64,000 nucleotides of DNA from Cyprinodon diabolis (taxonomy: Eukaryota; Chordata; Actinopteri; Cyprinodontiformes; Cyprinodontidae), in contig CM060065.1 in assembly GCA_030533445.1 (NCBI GenBank), positions 19,330,474 to 19,394,473 of the forward strand. The letters run 5' to 3'. Under the pieces are notes generated by a model. It searched no databases. It worked only from the letters and a program-made list of their open reading frames with translations, and was not told the origin of the DNA. Numbering within the stretch: the stretch's first letter is position 1; each line of letters opens with the position of its first letter. The position numbers and the translations under genes were made by a program. Below are positions 1-11,781 of the stretch, piece by piece.

Positions 1-1443
1 AAGGTAAAAAATAGATACTGATAATTTATCCCATAATATAGCCATGGAGTTGATGTAAACGTTTACAGAGTTGACATTACTTGATAAAGACCAGCTGCTT
101 GATTGTTGGTGTCCTCTGCCAAGGCTATTATGCCGATCAACTTGGAGGTGTTTTAGGATTCAATGACTGCTGGTTTGACATTGCTGCTGGTTTGAAATTG
201 CTGGATACATTTTTTTAAACATGTAGCTTAACCTCAAGTCGCATCATATGTAAATATAATACCTGCAGCTTTTTGCGCAGTCCCCACACTCAAGCCATGC
301 AAAAAGTAATCCATAGTAGAAGTGCAAGGAATCTTAAATCTCAATTAGCTCACAAAAGTGGATTGCTTTAGGATGGATTTTACCTGAGAAAACACCTGTT
401 ATTATATTCACCAACAAGAGGGAAGGATAAAATGATCAGCATAATCTATGATTAATTACAAATGACTCTGCGATGACATCACAACTTGTTTGTACAAGAT
501 ACATCTGTAATGTCTGAGGGAGAGCTTCGGCAGATAGATCCATGGGTAGAGCAAAAATACAACAACAACAATAGTGTATTGTTTTATCTCTAAACTATGG
601 AGTTGGAAATCCACATTGAGAATGCTTGCCATGTCACAACCTCTTTACTATAGTATTGGAAATAATAACACAAATTATTTGTTAAACAACATATCCCTTG
701 AGTTATATTTATTGCATTCTAGCATGCAACATATCATCCAGAGAAGTTGTTTTTAGTTAAAACAGGGTTTGGCCATTAATATGTATGCACCTAATGCAGG
801 TGCAGAGAGAAAATATTTCTTAAAAAAAGATTGTGGAGATTATGTTTTTTTTTAGGAAGGTATTTTGAATGTACAGAAATTGAATTTTTAGAGTGCAATC
901 ATGCAGAGTCTCTTCCGGCCTCCCAACAAACCCTGCAGCAGTTGGTCTCATCCCACAGACAGGTGGCTATATGGAGGAGGATGCACACAGGCTCCAGACA
1001 GTACACATGGTCCAACATTAAAGAGAACCATATCTGCTTTGCACACCTTGATCATTTATATTTTAATGTGTTAAAAACATTCCACATTTTACCAGCAATT
1101 TTTACAGGCCACTCACTGCTATAATATCACATCAGAAACATGTTACCCAAGGAGGAAATACTGCTATTTTAATCTGGCTTTAACCAATGATCACAGGATG
1201 AGCCATTTAAGTTATGTTTAGACTATTGTTATGCATAAAATTTCATTCAATGACCCCCACCAACCCCCCCAATAACTGTTGCACTGTCACATGTTATGCT
1301 GACACACCCAACTGGCTGTGTGTTAGGACAGCCAATGACAGTGTTCAATAGAGCTCAAATTTATTTCTGCCCTGATATGAAATAAAGGCGTGACAGATTC
1401 CATGCTAAATATAAGAATTTATATACAAAAGTTATTTAACTTC
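1..1443. other. Non-coding stretch, nothing recognised
   Basis: AT-rich sequence with only short ORFs (about 60-97 codons) lacking any domain, codon pattern or splice context that I recognise. No RNA gene or clear repeat end is visible. The last 17 bases (1427-1443) are the left copy of the target-site duplication of the retroposed insertion that follows. Confidence 0.6.
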
Positions 1444-2968
1444 TTTTTTTTTTTTTTTTTTTTTTTTACAGTGTCCTGTCTGGCATTATGGCAATAAGAA
1501 TAATTGTCTTGATGCCAAAAGGAGCCCAACCGATTTTACTTTCACAAGTGTAGCAGTATTGCCATACTGCTCCACTTGTTTCATGCATATGAAACACTGC
1601 AATGTAAGTAGAGCAAAAAAACAGAAGAAGAAAAAGGGAAAAAAAAAGAAAAAAAAGGAGAAAAGATGAAAGAAAGAGGAGATAGAAAGGAGACAATGAC
1701 AAAACATTTTCAGTCTGCTTCATCACCTGTAACGAGATGAAAAAAGAACAGCACAACCAAAAGACATGGTACGAGATATACAATAAAGCAACACCTTGAA
1801 ACTATCGCTAAAGTAATATTATTAAGTCTGAAATGTACTCTGTGTTACCTGAAGATATGAATGTGGGGTTTCTGTTTGGAAGTGAATCTCTAAGTACCTG
1901 AAGCCTAGCACCTGTAGTTGTTTGTGAGGGTGAACTTGTGCATGTAAAGTTTTAACCATAGTAAAAATGCTCAATAGTGGTTGTGGAGAGCCGGAGAGGC
2001 ACACCCCCCAGAGCACTGAGTCCAGCGCCGGGAGACCCAAAGCCCCAGGCGCCCAAAGGGACCCCAAGAGCGAAGGCACCAAGGAGGGGCCAGCCCCGGA
2101 AATCAGACCCCCACCAAGGGAGGAGGAGAGACAGCCCCGAAGAAGCCCCCCAGCCACCGGCATGCCGGCGCCTCGGGGAGCCGCGGGGACGAGTCCGCGG
2201 GCTCCGCCGGCAGCCGGTCATCCTGAAGTAGGGCCGGGCACCGAACACCGGCCCCCCCACGGCACCGACCGAAATGCCCCAGCCCCACAGAGCACCGAAA
2301 CACGCCCCGCCCCCCGGCACCAAGCCCAGGCGACCGGCCGCAACACCCACCACGACCGGACACCCAGGAAAAACACACAGGCGGCCCCGCCTGCGGCCGG
2401 GGCCCATGCGCATCCGCCGCGAACCGGCGAACGCGGGACCCCCCCAAAACGCCCCCCAGGCCAAAAGCGCAGCCCCACCCCACCAAGACCGGTGCCAATA
2501 GCGCGCAATGCAACACACCGCGCACAGAATCAACCCAAGAGCAGAAAAGCTGCCCGGCGCAAAACCCCCCCACAGCAGCCCAAGGGGCAGCACAAAGCCA
2601 GAGCGGAGTGAACCACGCCGCTCCCCCACCGGACGAAGCCAAAGCAGCACAGCCACGTCCGCCCCGGCCCGGCCCCCCGACGCGCACCGGACGGAGCCAC
2701 TCCAACCCCCACCCGCCCCGCAGCCACACCCGCCGCGATCAGCGGGAACAAAGCAGCTCCACCATGCCTCCAAGAGGGAAAACCCACCCGAATACCCAAT
2801 CAGCGCAGCCAGCCCGTCCACACTGGACCCCCAACACCACCCCCACCAGCCCCCACAATGCGACAGTGGACACCAGACACCGACCCAACTGCAACCGCTC
2901 CCCCCACCGATTAGGAAAAAAGTAAATAAATAAGTAAATAAATTAATAAATTAATAATTACAATTAAA
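1444..2968 (-). mobile_element. Retroposed (poly-A, TPRT-type) insertion with GC-rich body
   Basis: The insertion is bounded by a 17-bp direct repeat, AAAAGTTATTTAACTTC, at 1427-1443 and 2969-2985. Its left end on the plus strand is an uninterrupted run of 24 T (1444-1467), which is a poly(A) tail on the minus strand. Long target duplication plus poly(A) is the signature of target-primed reverse transcription, as made by LINE machinery. About 1975-2895 is strikingly C-rich on the plus strand and stands out against the AT-rich surroundings. Long open frames there (for example minus 1952-2821, 289 codons) are low-complexity Gly/Arg/Trp or Pro/Ala products of base composition, and I do not call them genes. 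Part of the body (about 1885-1960) resembles 63670-63740, so this is a dispersed family rather than a one-off retrocopy. Which LINE family supplied it is not visible. Confidence 0.75.
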
Positions 2969-2995
2969 AAAAGTTATTTAACTTCAAGTCAAACA

Positions 2996-4355
2996 TGTCA
3001 GGTTTGTTGGAAGTTAGTTGAGGACCCAAACGAAGAGGCAGAAGAAGGCAGAGCAGTGATTTGTTGATTTAATTATATTCCAAAGGGCAAGAGAAGTAAA
3101 AGCCCACTAACAAAACACAGAAAGCCAAAATCCATAAGTTATCAGGAAAGCACATGTGAGGAGCCAAGAAAAAACAAAGAACCTGCAAAAAATAAACTGA
3201 ACAGGCATGGGCGTAGATTTGCATAGGGATCATAGGGACATGTCCCTACCAACATTTTGGATGGACCTACTTGTCCCTACTAATAATTCGATGTGAACAA
3301 CATGTTTATAATTTACAACACAGCATTGTTGCAGTAGTTGCTTCTTTTCCTCTCACATCTCCTCTGTCTGATAGCTGTGCTGCCTGGTCATTCCTGTACC
3401 TTTCATGTAGCAGCGCACGTAACTGTGATCCACTGCTCCACATTTTTCTGCCTTAAGTTCCGCCTTCTCTCTTTCTGATTGCTTGTTTTCTTGTCTGTAT
3501 GTGTGTGCCCCTGCGTCCTTTGAACGCAAAATAAAAAAAAGATGACACTAGAATATGGCGGTCACCAAAATTAATATTAGGCTACGAAACTAGTTCCAAT
3601 TAAAAAAATAAATATTGTACTACACTAAAACAGGCAAAAGCTTCTGATTGCAGTTCCCTAAAGAAGCAGGAGAGTGTTTTGATTTGTAATACTAAATATA
3701 GTATTATACTAAAGACAGGAGTGCCTGAAAACTGCTGTTAAAATGAACAAGCAAAGACTGTAAGCGATCTACATTTCTGATTCCCTTTTACAAATATTTC
3801 TTTGCTATTACTGTTTTCATTTTTGACGGCAGTTCAGGTATAATAACAGGTGTTATTTCTTTTGTAGAACATAACAACGCAAAAAGGATGCTAAAGATCT
3901 GCTATTTTTTTGTTTTCCACTTAAAAATAGTGCTATCTAATTGACTTCTATTCTAGAAATACGTTAAAGACAAACAGAGGAACTCTATTTACACTGATTC
4001 TATTTTTGTAGATTTCCACACCAGTAAATAAATAAGTAAATTAGTACAAACATTACTGTCTGGTAAATAAGGCTTGAATCTGGCTGTTTATTTTGGATAC
4101 TGTTACATTAGATAAGATAGTGTTATATTGTCTTTTATAAGTGTTAGAAGTGATTTTATATTGGCATAAACTGAGGCTCATTCTTAGTGTTGTGCTTTGT
4201 AGGGGATGCCATTAAAAAAGAAAATAGACATAAGAAGCTATTTTAACAATCAGACAGTAAGCACTATAGGATGATGATAAAAGGTTATGTTACATTTAAT
4301 CCTTTATCCTTTGCTATTAAAAACGCACTTCTATAATAGAAACATTATATGACTG
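2996..4355. repeat. Non-coding; old repeat fragments
   Basis: There is no gene. 2996-3205 begins TGTCAGGTTTG and continues with a purine-rich stretch and a TTTGTTGATTTAATTA segment. This resembles the first ~100 bases of the probable solo LTR at 36508 and may be a truncated relative. 3206-3310 (GGGCGTAGATTTGCATAGGG...GGACATGTCCCTACC) looks like the end of a teleost DNA-transposon repeat family known to me only by appearance. The rest (3640-4355) is plain AT-rich sequence. The fragment assignments are weak. Confidence 0.3.
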
Positions 4356-4987
4356 TAGCTGTAGTGTATTATTTGTCATAAATGATTAGAATAAAACAAG
4401 AATTAAAAGTTTTAAATGATTAAAGAGAGTTGTGTTCATGAATACATTTATGTAGGCCAGAAGGAGAAAAACAGAGCAATGAGTGTGTGTAACTGCTGCA
4501 CCTGACTGTAAGAGGAAGAAAAGCACACTCATCTGCTGGAAAGCACAGGATTAAGGCCCTTAGTGATAAGAAAAAGCACCCTCATAAAAATGAAGTATTT
4601 GATATATCAAGGTTAACCAGCTCAGCAAAATTTGGCCATACAACTTGTGATAAATAGAGTTGTTATTTTCAAGGCATAATGTGCAGTACTGATCCCAGAA
4701 GGGGTGATGCTTTGACTGAGACACAAAGAGGAACACTAGGCCAGACTGACATGGCTTAAAGTAGGGAAAGGATAAGTTTCAACATGTTTGTGATTAAACT
4801 GTCATAAGTTTCTGATTTAAGTACACTAAATGTCATCATGATTTGCAAAGAAATGTCACAATGACCTGTAACAAAGACTGTTGATTAAATATATAAAAAA
4901 TATGCTGTCAAAGGGATTTTCCACCGGTAAGATAAAAATAATTGGTTTTACCCGAAGAAAAAGTACCTAGAATAGTGAACAAAGGAG

Positions 4988-5032
4988 GGGGCCTGTAGGA
5001 GGAGCTAACAGGCCCCATGAAATGTATAAAAG
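4988..5032 (+). promoter_or_regulatory. ERV LTR core promoter with upstream palindrome
   Basis: TATAAAAG at 5025-5032 is preceded by a 9-bp perfect inverted repeat (4988-4996 / 5008-5016, 11-nt spacer). A dyad this close to a TATA box is a plausible dimeric-factor site or a stem in the read-through transcript; which one is inference. The same block is repeated at 28746-28790 in the 3' LTR. Confidence 0.7.
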
Positions 5033-5101
5033 AGGGCCATTTTCATCATTTGTTCAGTTGCACGCCGGCGGTCAACTCGTGTGTGATTCTTTGTATGTCG
5101 C

Positions 5102-5107
5102 AATAAA
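5102..5107 (+). terminator. ERV poly(A) signal AATAAA
   Basis: Canonical AATAAA about 70 nt after the TATA box in the 5' LTR, duplicated at 28860-28865 in the 3' LTR. A short R region of this size agrees with gammaretrovirus-like LTR layout. The exact R/U5 border is not determinable here. Confidence 0.75.
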
Positions 5108-5248
5108 TTGCATTGGACCTGGACTTCAGCTGCTTCTGCCTGATTTTTGGATCATTGTTTGCAATTTTTCTGCCTTTTGAGGACTTTGAATTTTTACAAA
5201 AACTTAGCTTTAATTTTAAGTCGCTGAGGAGATTTCCAACGACATAAT

Positions 5249-5266
5249 TGGCGGAGCCAGCCAGGA
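5249..5266 (+). other. ERV primer binding site
   Basis: TGGCGGAGCCAGCCAGGA starts four bases after the 5' LTR end and begins with the TGG expected to pair with the CCA end of a tRNA. I could not match the 18 bases confidently to a particular tRNA from memory. The CCAGCCAGG stretch could also be unrelated leader sequence, in which case only the first bases form the primer site. Confidence 0.6.
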
Positions 5267-6703
5267 GAAAAGCAAAAAGGGGACGTCGGACGATCTGCAG
5301 GCACCAGCTGGAAGGCGTGGAACCCCCAAACGGGCCCAGAAATTCACCGGTTAAAGGTGAGCTAATTTGTTATAATTTTCTAAATTAGTGGGGAACCAGC
5401 CTCCGGCAACTGCTTGTGGGTGTCAGGCGTCACAAAGCTTTTCTAAAAGAACCTAGTTTTCCAAATTTAATAAAGTAATTTCCAAATTTGATAAGAATTT
5501 ATATAAGAATATATAAAGGCAGACTAAGCTAAGGAAGGGTCCAGGTATGTATGAGTATATGTGAATGCATAGCTTTAACTGTTATTAATGCTTGTATTAT
5601 TCTGCATTTGATCTGTTTTGTGTTTGAATTATTTTGTGAATAAGTTAAGCTTAACACGTGTTGTTCTGAGCGGATGATTGGTAAAGGGACAGATTGGTCA
5701 AAGCGTTTTGACATAGTCTGTGGAAGCCATAAAATCCGGAACCAATAGTGTACGCGTGTTACGTGAGGGTATCAGTGACTAAGGTAGTCAGGGTGCTCCA
5801 CGAGAAGGCTTAAGTAGTCTTAAGGTATTGGAATATTGTGCCACTGTAGGGAAACAGTGAGGAAAAGGTATTGTGCCACTGTAGGGAAACAGTGAGGAAA
5901 AGGTATTGAGAGGCTAAGCGATAGCCAGGCTAAGGGATAGCCAGAATATTACCGATTAAGCGATAATCGGAGAATAGTACCGCTCGACCAACCGGAGGAC
6001 GTCTATGCATTTCCAGTTATCTGGGTGTAGCCGGGGGCAGCAGGGAAAAACGTATGTGCCACTGTAGGAAACAGTGAGGAAAAGGAAGTGCACTGTAAAT
6101 ATATATAATCATTTGTCTTGTGTGTCTTTGTTAGTGTGTCGAGTGAAAGAGTTGAGTGACTGAGGGGAAGTAAGGGGTGGGTGATATTAATAAATAAAGA
6201 TTAAAGATATAATAATAAATTAATAGAAGTAATTAGTACAGAATATAGTTAAAAAGAATAACCTGAAAATTAATAAGGATTGGAAAACAAAATTGATAAC
6301 TGAAGGAAAAAACAAAAACAAAAAAACAAAAAACACTAGAGTTATGAGAATGAAATAAAAATAACAAAATTCCTAAATAAGATTGGAAAAAATTGTAAGC
6401 TTTATAAGATAAAGATATTATAAGTATATATTATTACAAACTATAGTCTACATAAAGTAAAATATATAAGGTATAAAATTAGTGAAAGTGCAAAATAAAA
6501 TTACAAATTTGTTTTATTAAAGATTTTATCTCAAAATTGAAGAGATCTAAATTTAGGAAGTAAATTAACTGGAAAGAAACTAAAAGAAAATAAACACGAT
6601 CTGTATTGAAGAGAGCAGAACCAGTTAAGATAAAAATTAACTGAGGATTACAAAGACTGGTAAATAAGCACAGACCCTAAAGGTTAAGTGACTGCTGATT
6701 GCC
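5267..6703 (+). other. ERV long 5' leader
   Basis: About 1.44 kb of untranslated sequence between the primer site and the gag ATG. A good splice-donor candidate AAAG|GTGAGC lies at 5353-5362 and could be the donor for the env message. The middle part (5777-6076) is an array of short hairpins described separately. The last ~550 bases (6150-6703) are extremely A-rich with no repeats or ORFs of note. A leader this long is compatible with an IRES and packaging signal, but neither is demonstrable by reading. Confidence 0.75.
5777..6076 (+). ncRNA. Array of seven small hairpins in the ERV leader
   Basis: Perfect short stems with purine loops are visible: GACTA/TAGTC (5777-5789), CACTGT/ACAGTG loop AGGGAA (5842-5859 and 5877-5894), GGCTA/TAGCC loop AGCGA (5912-5926), GGCTA/TAGCC loop AGGGA (5928-5942), CCGATTA/TAATCGG loop AGCGA (5952-5970), CACTGT/ACAGTG loop AGGAA (6060-6076). 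The two CACTGT hairpins lie in a 35-bp tandem repeat. Four different stem sequences share an A-G-S-G-A-like loop, so loop sequence and stem geometry are kept while stem bases vary. By position this is the region where retroviral packaging and dimerisation signals lie; the function is inference. Confidence 0.7.
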
Positions 6704-6899
6704 ATGGGAGCTAATGCGAGCAAACAGACCGAGGGGTTAACGCCTGCCAAACTGGTAATAATGACACACCCCTCCAATAAGCGCAAAATTCAAAAATGCA
6801 TGACAGAATGGCATAAGATGACATCTGGAAGAAACCGTTGGCCTAAAGAGGGCAGCTTTGATCCTTCATGCTGTGACGAGGTTGAAGAACAATTAAGAA
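6704..6899 (+). pseudogene. gag: ERV gag, 5' portion (matrix N-terminus), interrupted
   Basis: The ATG at 6704 has an excellent initiation context (GCCATGG), and the product begins MGANASKQ. A Gly at position 2 with Ser at 6 is a typical N-myristoylation signal for membrane targeting of retroviral matrix. About 65 codons are present before the inserted DNA transposon begins at 6900. The open frame runs on to a stop at 6932-6934, but those last residues are encoded by the transposon end. The rest of gag resumes at 17608. The transposon (10,708 bp) plus a 2-bp AA duplication totals a multiple of three, which agrees with a clean insertion into an originally continuous frame. Confidence 0.9.
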
Positions 6900-7130
6900 C
6901 CCTTATCAAAAAGAAGTTTATTCAAGTATACTAAAAGTGCACTAATTTTATACTTAAAATCCGGCAGTGTACTTAAAGTTTACTTATTCTAAACTATATT
7001 TCATATACTTTACAATAGTATAGTCAAGTGTACTTGACTTATACTGATAAGTATAAAAAGAAGTCTACGGGTAAGTAAATCAATACAATGCCTATACTTT
7101 AATACTGAATCTTGTACTTGTATTATGGTA
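6900..7130 (+). repeat. Left TIR and subterminal repeats of the DNA transposon
   Basis: The 14-bp terminal repeat is followed by clustered variants of AAGTATAC, TATACTTA and GTGTACTT in both orientations, for example CAAGTATACTAAAAGTGCAC at 6924-6943 and GTATAGTCAAGTGTACTTG near 7018-7036. No ORF is present. The region from 7130 to the transposase stop at 7410 is AT-rich 3' flank of the minus-strand gene. Confidence 0.8.
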
Positions 7131-7409
7131 TATTGTGCTTTTTTTCTTATTTCTGCCACAAAGTACTAATACATGTGCTGATCCAGTAAACAATGAAAGA
7201 TAAAGTATGTGACTCATGCTTATATTTGTATTTTTACTACACTTGTTTTCAGGCATTAACCCTATTTTAAACTTTCATATTCAAGATCATATAGTGTTGG
7301 TGTTTAATCGTTTACAGTATATTGATTTGTATGTAATTTATTTATCTTTGTGTAACTTAAAACATACACAGACACAGGGAAACATTTGACTGACTTTATT
7401 GGTCAAGTT

Positions 7410-10400
7410 CTAGTCTCTCTCACAAGCATTTGGCAATGGTGTTATGTACAAAGCATGATCTCTTTCAACAAGAACACATTTGGTTAGAAGCATGTCAGGC
7501 CACACAGCGTTAACAGTTTCAGTTTTTTTAACCTCAAATAAGAAAGTACTTTGTATGTTGATCTGTGAATCTTTACATACAGGTCTCTCTAATTTAGCAA
7601 GTACTTCAACTAAAACACAACACATTTTGGTACAAGAACACAAAGCAGAAATTTCATGTGAACATTTTTGTTTAAAAATAACCAAGTCATTTATTAAACA
7701 AAGTGTTCCGTCTTTTAAGCATACAGCACTGTTGTATCTCTTTTTCAATTTGTCATACTTTTGACTATGATACAGAACTCCATTGACCAAAAAACGGTTG
7801 AAAGACCAGAAGCAGTTGCTTAGATTTCCACACAACTTTGCAATTGCAAGCCTATACGAAATTTTAATAGATTTTTGCATTGTTGGATTACCAAAACCCC
7901 TGACACTTTCAGTTAGTACTTTACAACTTTCAGTTTTTCTTTTGTTAAAGTAAAGTTCCTCAAAAAAAGATCGAACCTTTTCATTTTCTGGAGGGATAGT
8001 GTTCTTGGCCCTTTCTGGTAATTCTCTCCACAACAGAAATGTTCTGACTATTTGTGAGGGGACATACTGTGTTCCATTAAAATACTTCTTGAGTGTGCCC
8101 ATATTTGATTCAAATGAAAACGTTGATGTAGCCCACAATGGCCCCCATTGTTTTACACTGTGAGCAGTGTGTGTTAACAAATGGATATTAAAAGTCATGT
8201 TATTTTTTCCATACAGTCTTTGGAACACAATCACAAATTTTTTTAGAGCTAGCTCGGCGACCAAAATGCTTTCAGTCTTTATAGTATGCTGCAATAGTGT
8301 ATATATGCCAAACACAAGTAGGAACAGATGGTTCCAAAATCTTGCAGGTAGTATGCCTTTCAATACAGGTAGAGAATAGAAAAGGAGGAATGCACGCCAC
8401 TCTGAAGCTTTCCAGAACTTCCGTTCAGACAGTGACCTTGTTGTCCTTGTAATTTCAACAGGTGGTTTTATTTTTGCAAGTCGCCTGTCAACTTCATTAA
8501 TCTCTTTACCTATGAACCAGGGTGAATCTTTGTTTGATGAATCAAACCAAAGTGTAGAGAGCTGCCGAGTGATTCCAAGGCACACATTGTGCTGGTAGTC
8601 AGGAATGAAGCCATTTATCATTTGGAAATGTTGAAGCTGCATTAAAGGAGATGGCCCCTTGACACCACACACTGGCTCATCAGTTGTACCTGACATTGCA
8701 TGACTGTAATGATCCCTCTCATTTCTAAGTGGGGGTTCAGGTTGTTCATATGGATACGTCTTACCTCCTTTGTGCAAGCAAAAATCACAGCCGTAAAAGC
8801 CGTTGAACTGTTTAGTGTTGCGAAGCAATGGACGAGCCACAGAATCAGAGGAACAAATCAGCACAAACACTTTGGAAACATGACTGTGTCCCTTTCTGTC
8901 TTGCCAGGCAATACCATCAGCCTCTAATTTTGCAGCTTCTTCAACAAATGGTGTCAGCAAAGTAATCATTGATGGTTTAGCTGGCCCAAACCATAATGCT
9001 GACATCAAAATGTGCCTTTTTCTTACTTCAGGTTCCAGTTCAATTATCTGGGACTGAATTGGCCAAATGCTGCATTTTGAGCTTTTGAACACTGGTGCAC
9101 CATCACAATTCCAAATCAGAGTCAAATCATCTTTTCCAAGAACTTCATTGGCCACCAATTTCTGATACTCTTCACCAGACTGTATGTCAGTTAAAACACC
9201 AGAGGACCTAGTTTTATCTGTAAGGCTTACATCAAGTTCTTGCAGAAGTTGTTTAATCTGTGCATGAAGGGGAATTACCAGAAAGTAGAAGCCATTTTTT
9301 AAACTTCTGTTGGCATCAAACACTTTGTTGCAAAGGGTACACTGAGAGTTACAGTGTGCACTATTGCCAAGGTATGCAAGGCATTTTTCACAATAAAAGT
9401 GAATTTCAGATTGAGATGAACCTTTAAATTCTTTGTGGAAAAGGTAGTGTGAGGGTGGAATCAGACCTGGAAACATTAGGTTAAACATTTCCAGTAAGTG
9501 AGTAACTGCCTTGCCTGTTAAGTTGTGTCGCAGCACATAAGACATTAGCATCAGTAGACTTTCTCCCTTTGAAATAGATGCACCAGGATATAGGGGGTTG
9601 TCACCATCTGCTTGGTCTTCAGAGCCCTATAGATACAAGGAAAAGATGAATGAAAATGAACAGCAGCAAACTTGAGCAGTAATCTCCATCTAGCATAAAG
9701 CATTTTACCTATAGCAAAATTGAAAAACAATTAATGCATAGTTTTGAAAGTATCTCCCTTCTTTATCATTATTATGTATTGTGTCCAAAGGTTTTAATTT
9801 TTTTGTAACAGCCCTACTACTACTAGCACTGTGTTTTCGAACTACTTTCTACATACCGCTTTAAGTTTGGGTGTCTTTTCTCCAGCATTATTTCCGTCCC
9901 TCATGTCTTCATCATCAGCATGGTTTTCACCTTGATTACTAGACGTATCAGTCAAGTTGTCTTCAGAATATGACACAGCTTCTTCATTCTACAGGTTAAC
10001 AAAGAAAAAAGGAGTAGTTGAAGAAATTAATTAAAAAGAGAAGGCATTTATATATAGAACACATATATAAACTACCACATACAAAAGTTAATTTACCTCT
10101 GGAATGTGTACATCCAAAATGCATGTGGTCATGCTCTCAGTACTGAGTTCCTCATCTTCCCCTTCACTAGTGGAAGTGCCCATACAGTGTTCTTCTGTGT
10201 TCATTTTGTTATCATTCTACATATGAACAAAAGAAACAGAGTTGAAAATATATTTTTATAAGAATGTTTGGATTTGTGCAGCTAGTGTGCTGTTGCTTTT
10301 GCTGGGTTAGGCTAAAGGATAGGTCAGCTACTACAGCAAACTGCTTTTACTGTGAAATGTGTGTACCATTGACAAATTGAGGGTGTAATTAGAACCCCCT

Positions 10401-11362
10401 GAAGAGTATTACTCTGATAATGAAATTGACCAAGTGCATTACCCTATCCACTAAAAGAGCAAACAAAAAATCCCAATAAGGCTAAAACTGTAATTAGAAG
10501 TGTACCTTTTGTATTATCATATCAATCATGGTAGTTGTGGAAGTTTTGTCATTATTGAGTTCGTCCTCATTGCTGGAACTGCTGGGTTCTTCCTCTCCAT
10601 CAGTCAAAGTGTTACTCATGGGATCGTCTGTGTTGCTGTCAACATTACAGCCAGTATTCTACAGATTGAAAACATAAATAATGAATACCTAAATGAATTA
10701 CTTCATGTATATCAAGCCCAATCAACAAATCCAAAACAGAGCCTTAGCTGCCAATATTAAATAAAACCAGGCATTACCAAGATAAATATAGGAATTTATC
10801 CTGGCAACAGAAGATGCTTTGACATCAGGGATCTCACCAGGTTGTAAGAGCAAAGTTGGGGGGAGCAAGTTTTCTTTCCTGTATCTTTGTTAATTAAGCC
10901 CACCCCCTATTTCTTTTTCTGACATTTGTGCCTCTCATTAAGAACTATGTTATTATTTTCCAATGTTTCTTAGTGGCAACAATTTTGAGTCTAGTGCCCT
11001 GCTAAACCGATATATTTAGATAATTAAATGTATGTTATAATTTGGAAAAAAAATCCCCTTGAGACTAAAACTGTCATTTTATGCTTACCTGTTGAAAGGC
11101 CATGTCCAAAGGACTTGTAGTGAAGGAACTCCTGCTGTCTACATCTGTAACTCTGCGTGAAGCAACAGGCTGACTCAAATGCTCTGGTGTGTTGTCCTGT
11201 AGGCCCTGGAAAGGTGGAAAGTTGTAATTGTTTAAGACAACTCAAGGCATTTTATTGTCCACAGGTATACTGAGTGGATCTTTAAAATTGTATTTTGCCT
11301 ACAAATAAGACTGTATGTAGACCATGGGCAGCTACATAATATATAAATATATATAATATATA

Positions 11363-11458
<96 letters not shown>

Positions 11459-11485
11459 TACACAGTATATATATATAATATATAC

Positions 11486-11526
<41 letters not shown>

Positions 11527-11539
11527 TATATAATATACA

Positions 11540-11591
<52 letters not shown>

Positions 11592-11697
11592 TATATATTT
11601 TATATATACATATATATATATATATTATATACTGTATATTATATACTGTATATTATATACTAGTATATATTATATATATATATATATATACACAGTA

Positions 11698-11781
<84 letters not shown>

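Larger units (their letters stand above)
4360..5244 (+). repeat. ERV 5' LTR
   Basis: 885 bp, TG...CA termini, and apparently identical to the 3' LTR over its whole length. TATAAAAG lies at 5025-5032 and AATAAA at 5102-5107, which marks roughly where U3, R and U5 fall. A 9-bp perfect inverted repeat GGGGCCTGT/ACAGGCCCC (4988-4996 and 5008-5016) sits 8 nt upstream of the TATA box. A left TAGC target duplication precedes it. Confidence 0.96.

Noticed and set aside
1952..2821. 289-codon minus-strand ORF and overlapping plus-strand ORFs up to 214 codons
   Set aside because: All lie in the GC-rich retroposon, run open on both strands at once, and encode low-complexity Gly/Arg/Trp or Pro/Ala sequence without domains. 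Stop codons are rare there simply because A and T are rare.
3271..3456. 61-codon ORF whose start (IIRCEQHV) resembles a minus-strand frame at 5529-5714 (IIRSEQHV)
   Set aside because: The likeness covers only a few residues and the surrounding DNA is at best weakly similar. Coincidence or a very old shared repeat is more likely than a gene.
11282..11589. ORFs of repeating Tyr-Ile
   Set aside because: Translation of the (TA)n microsatellite.
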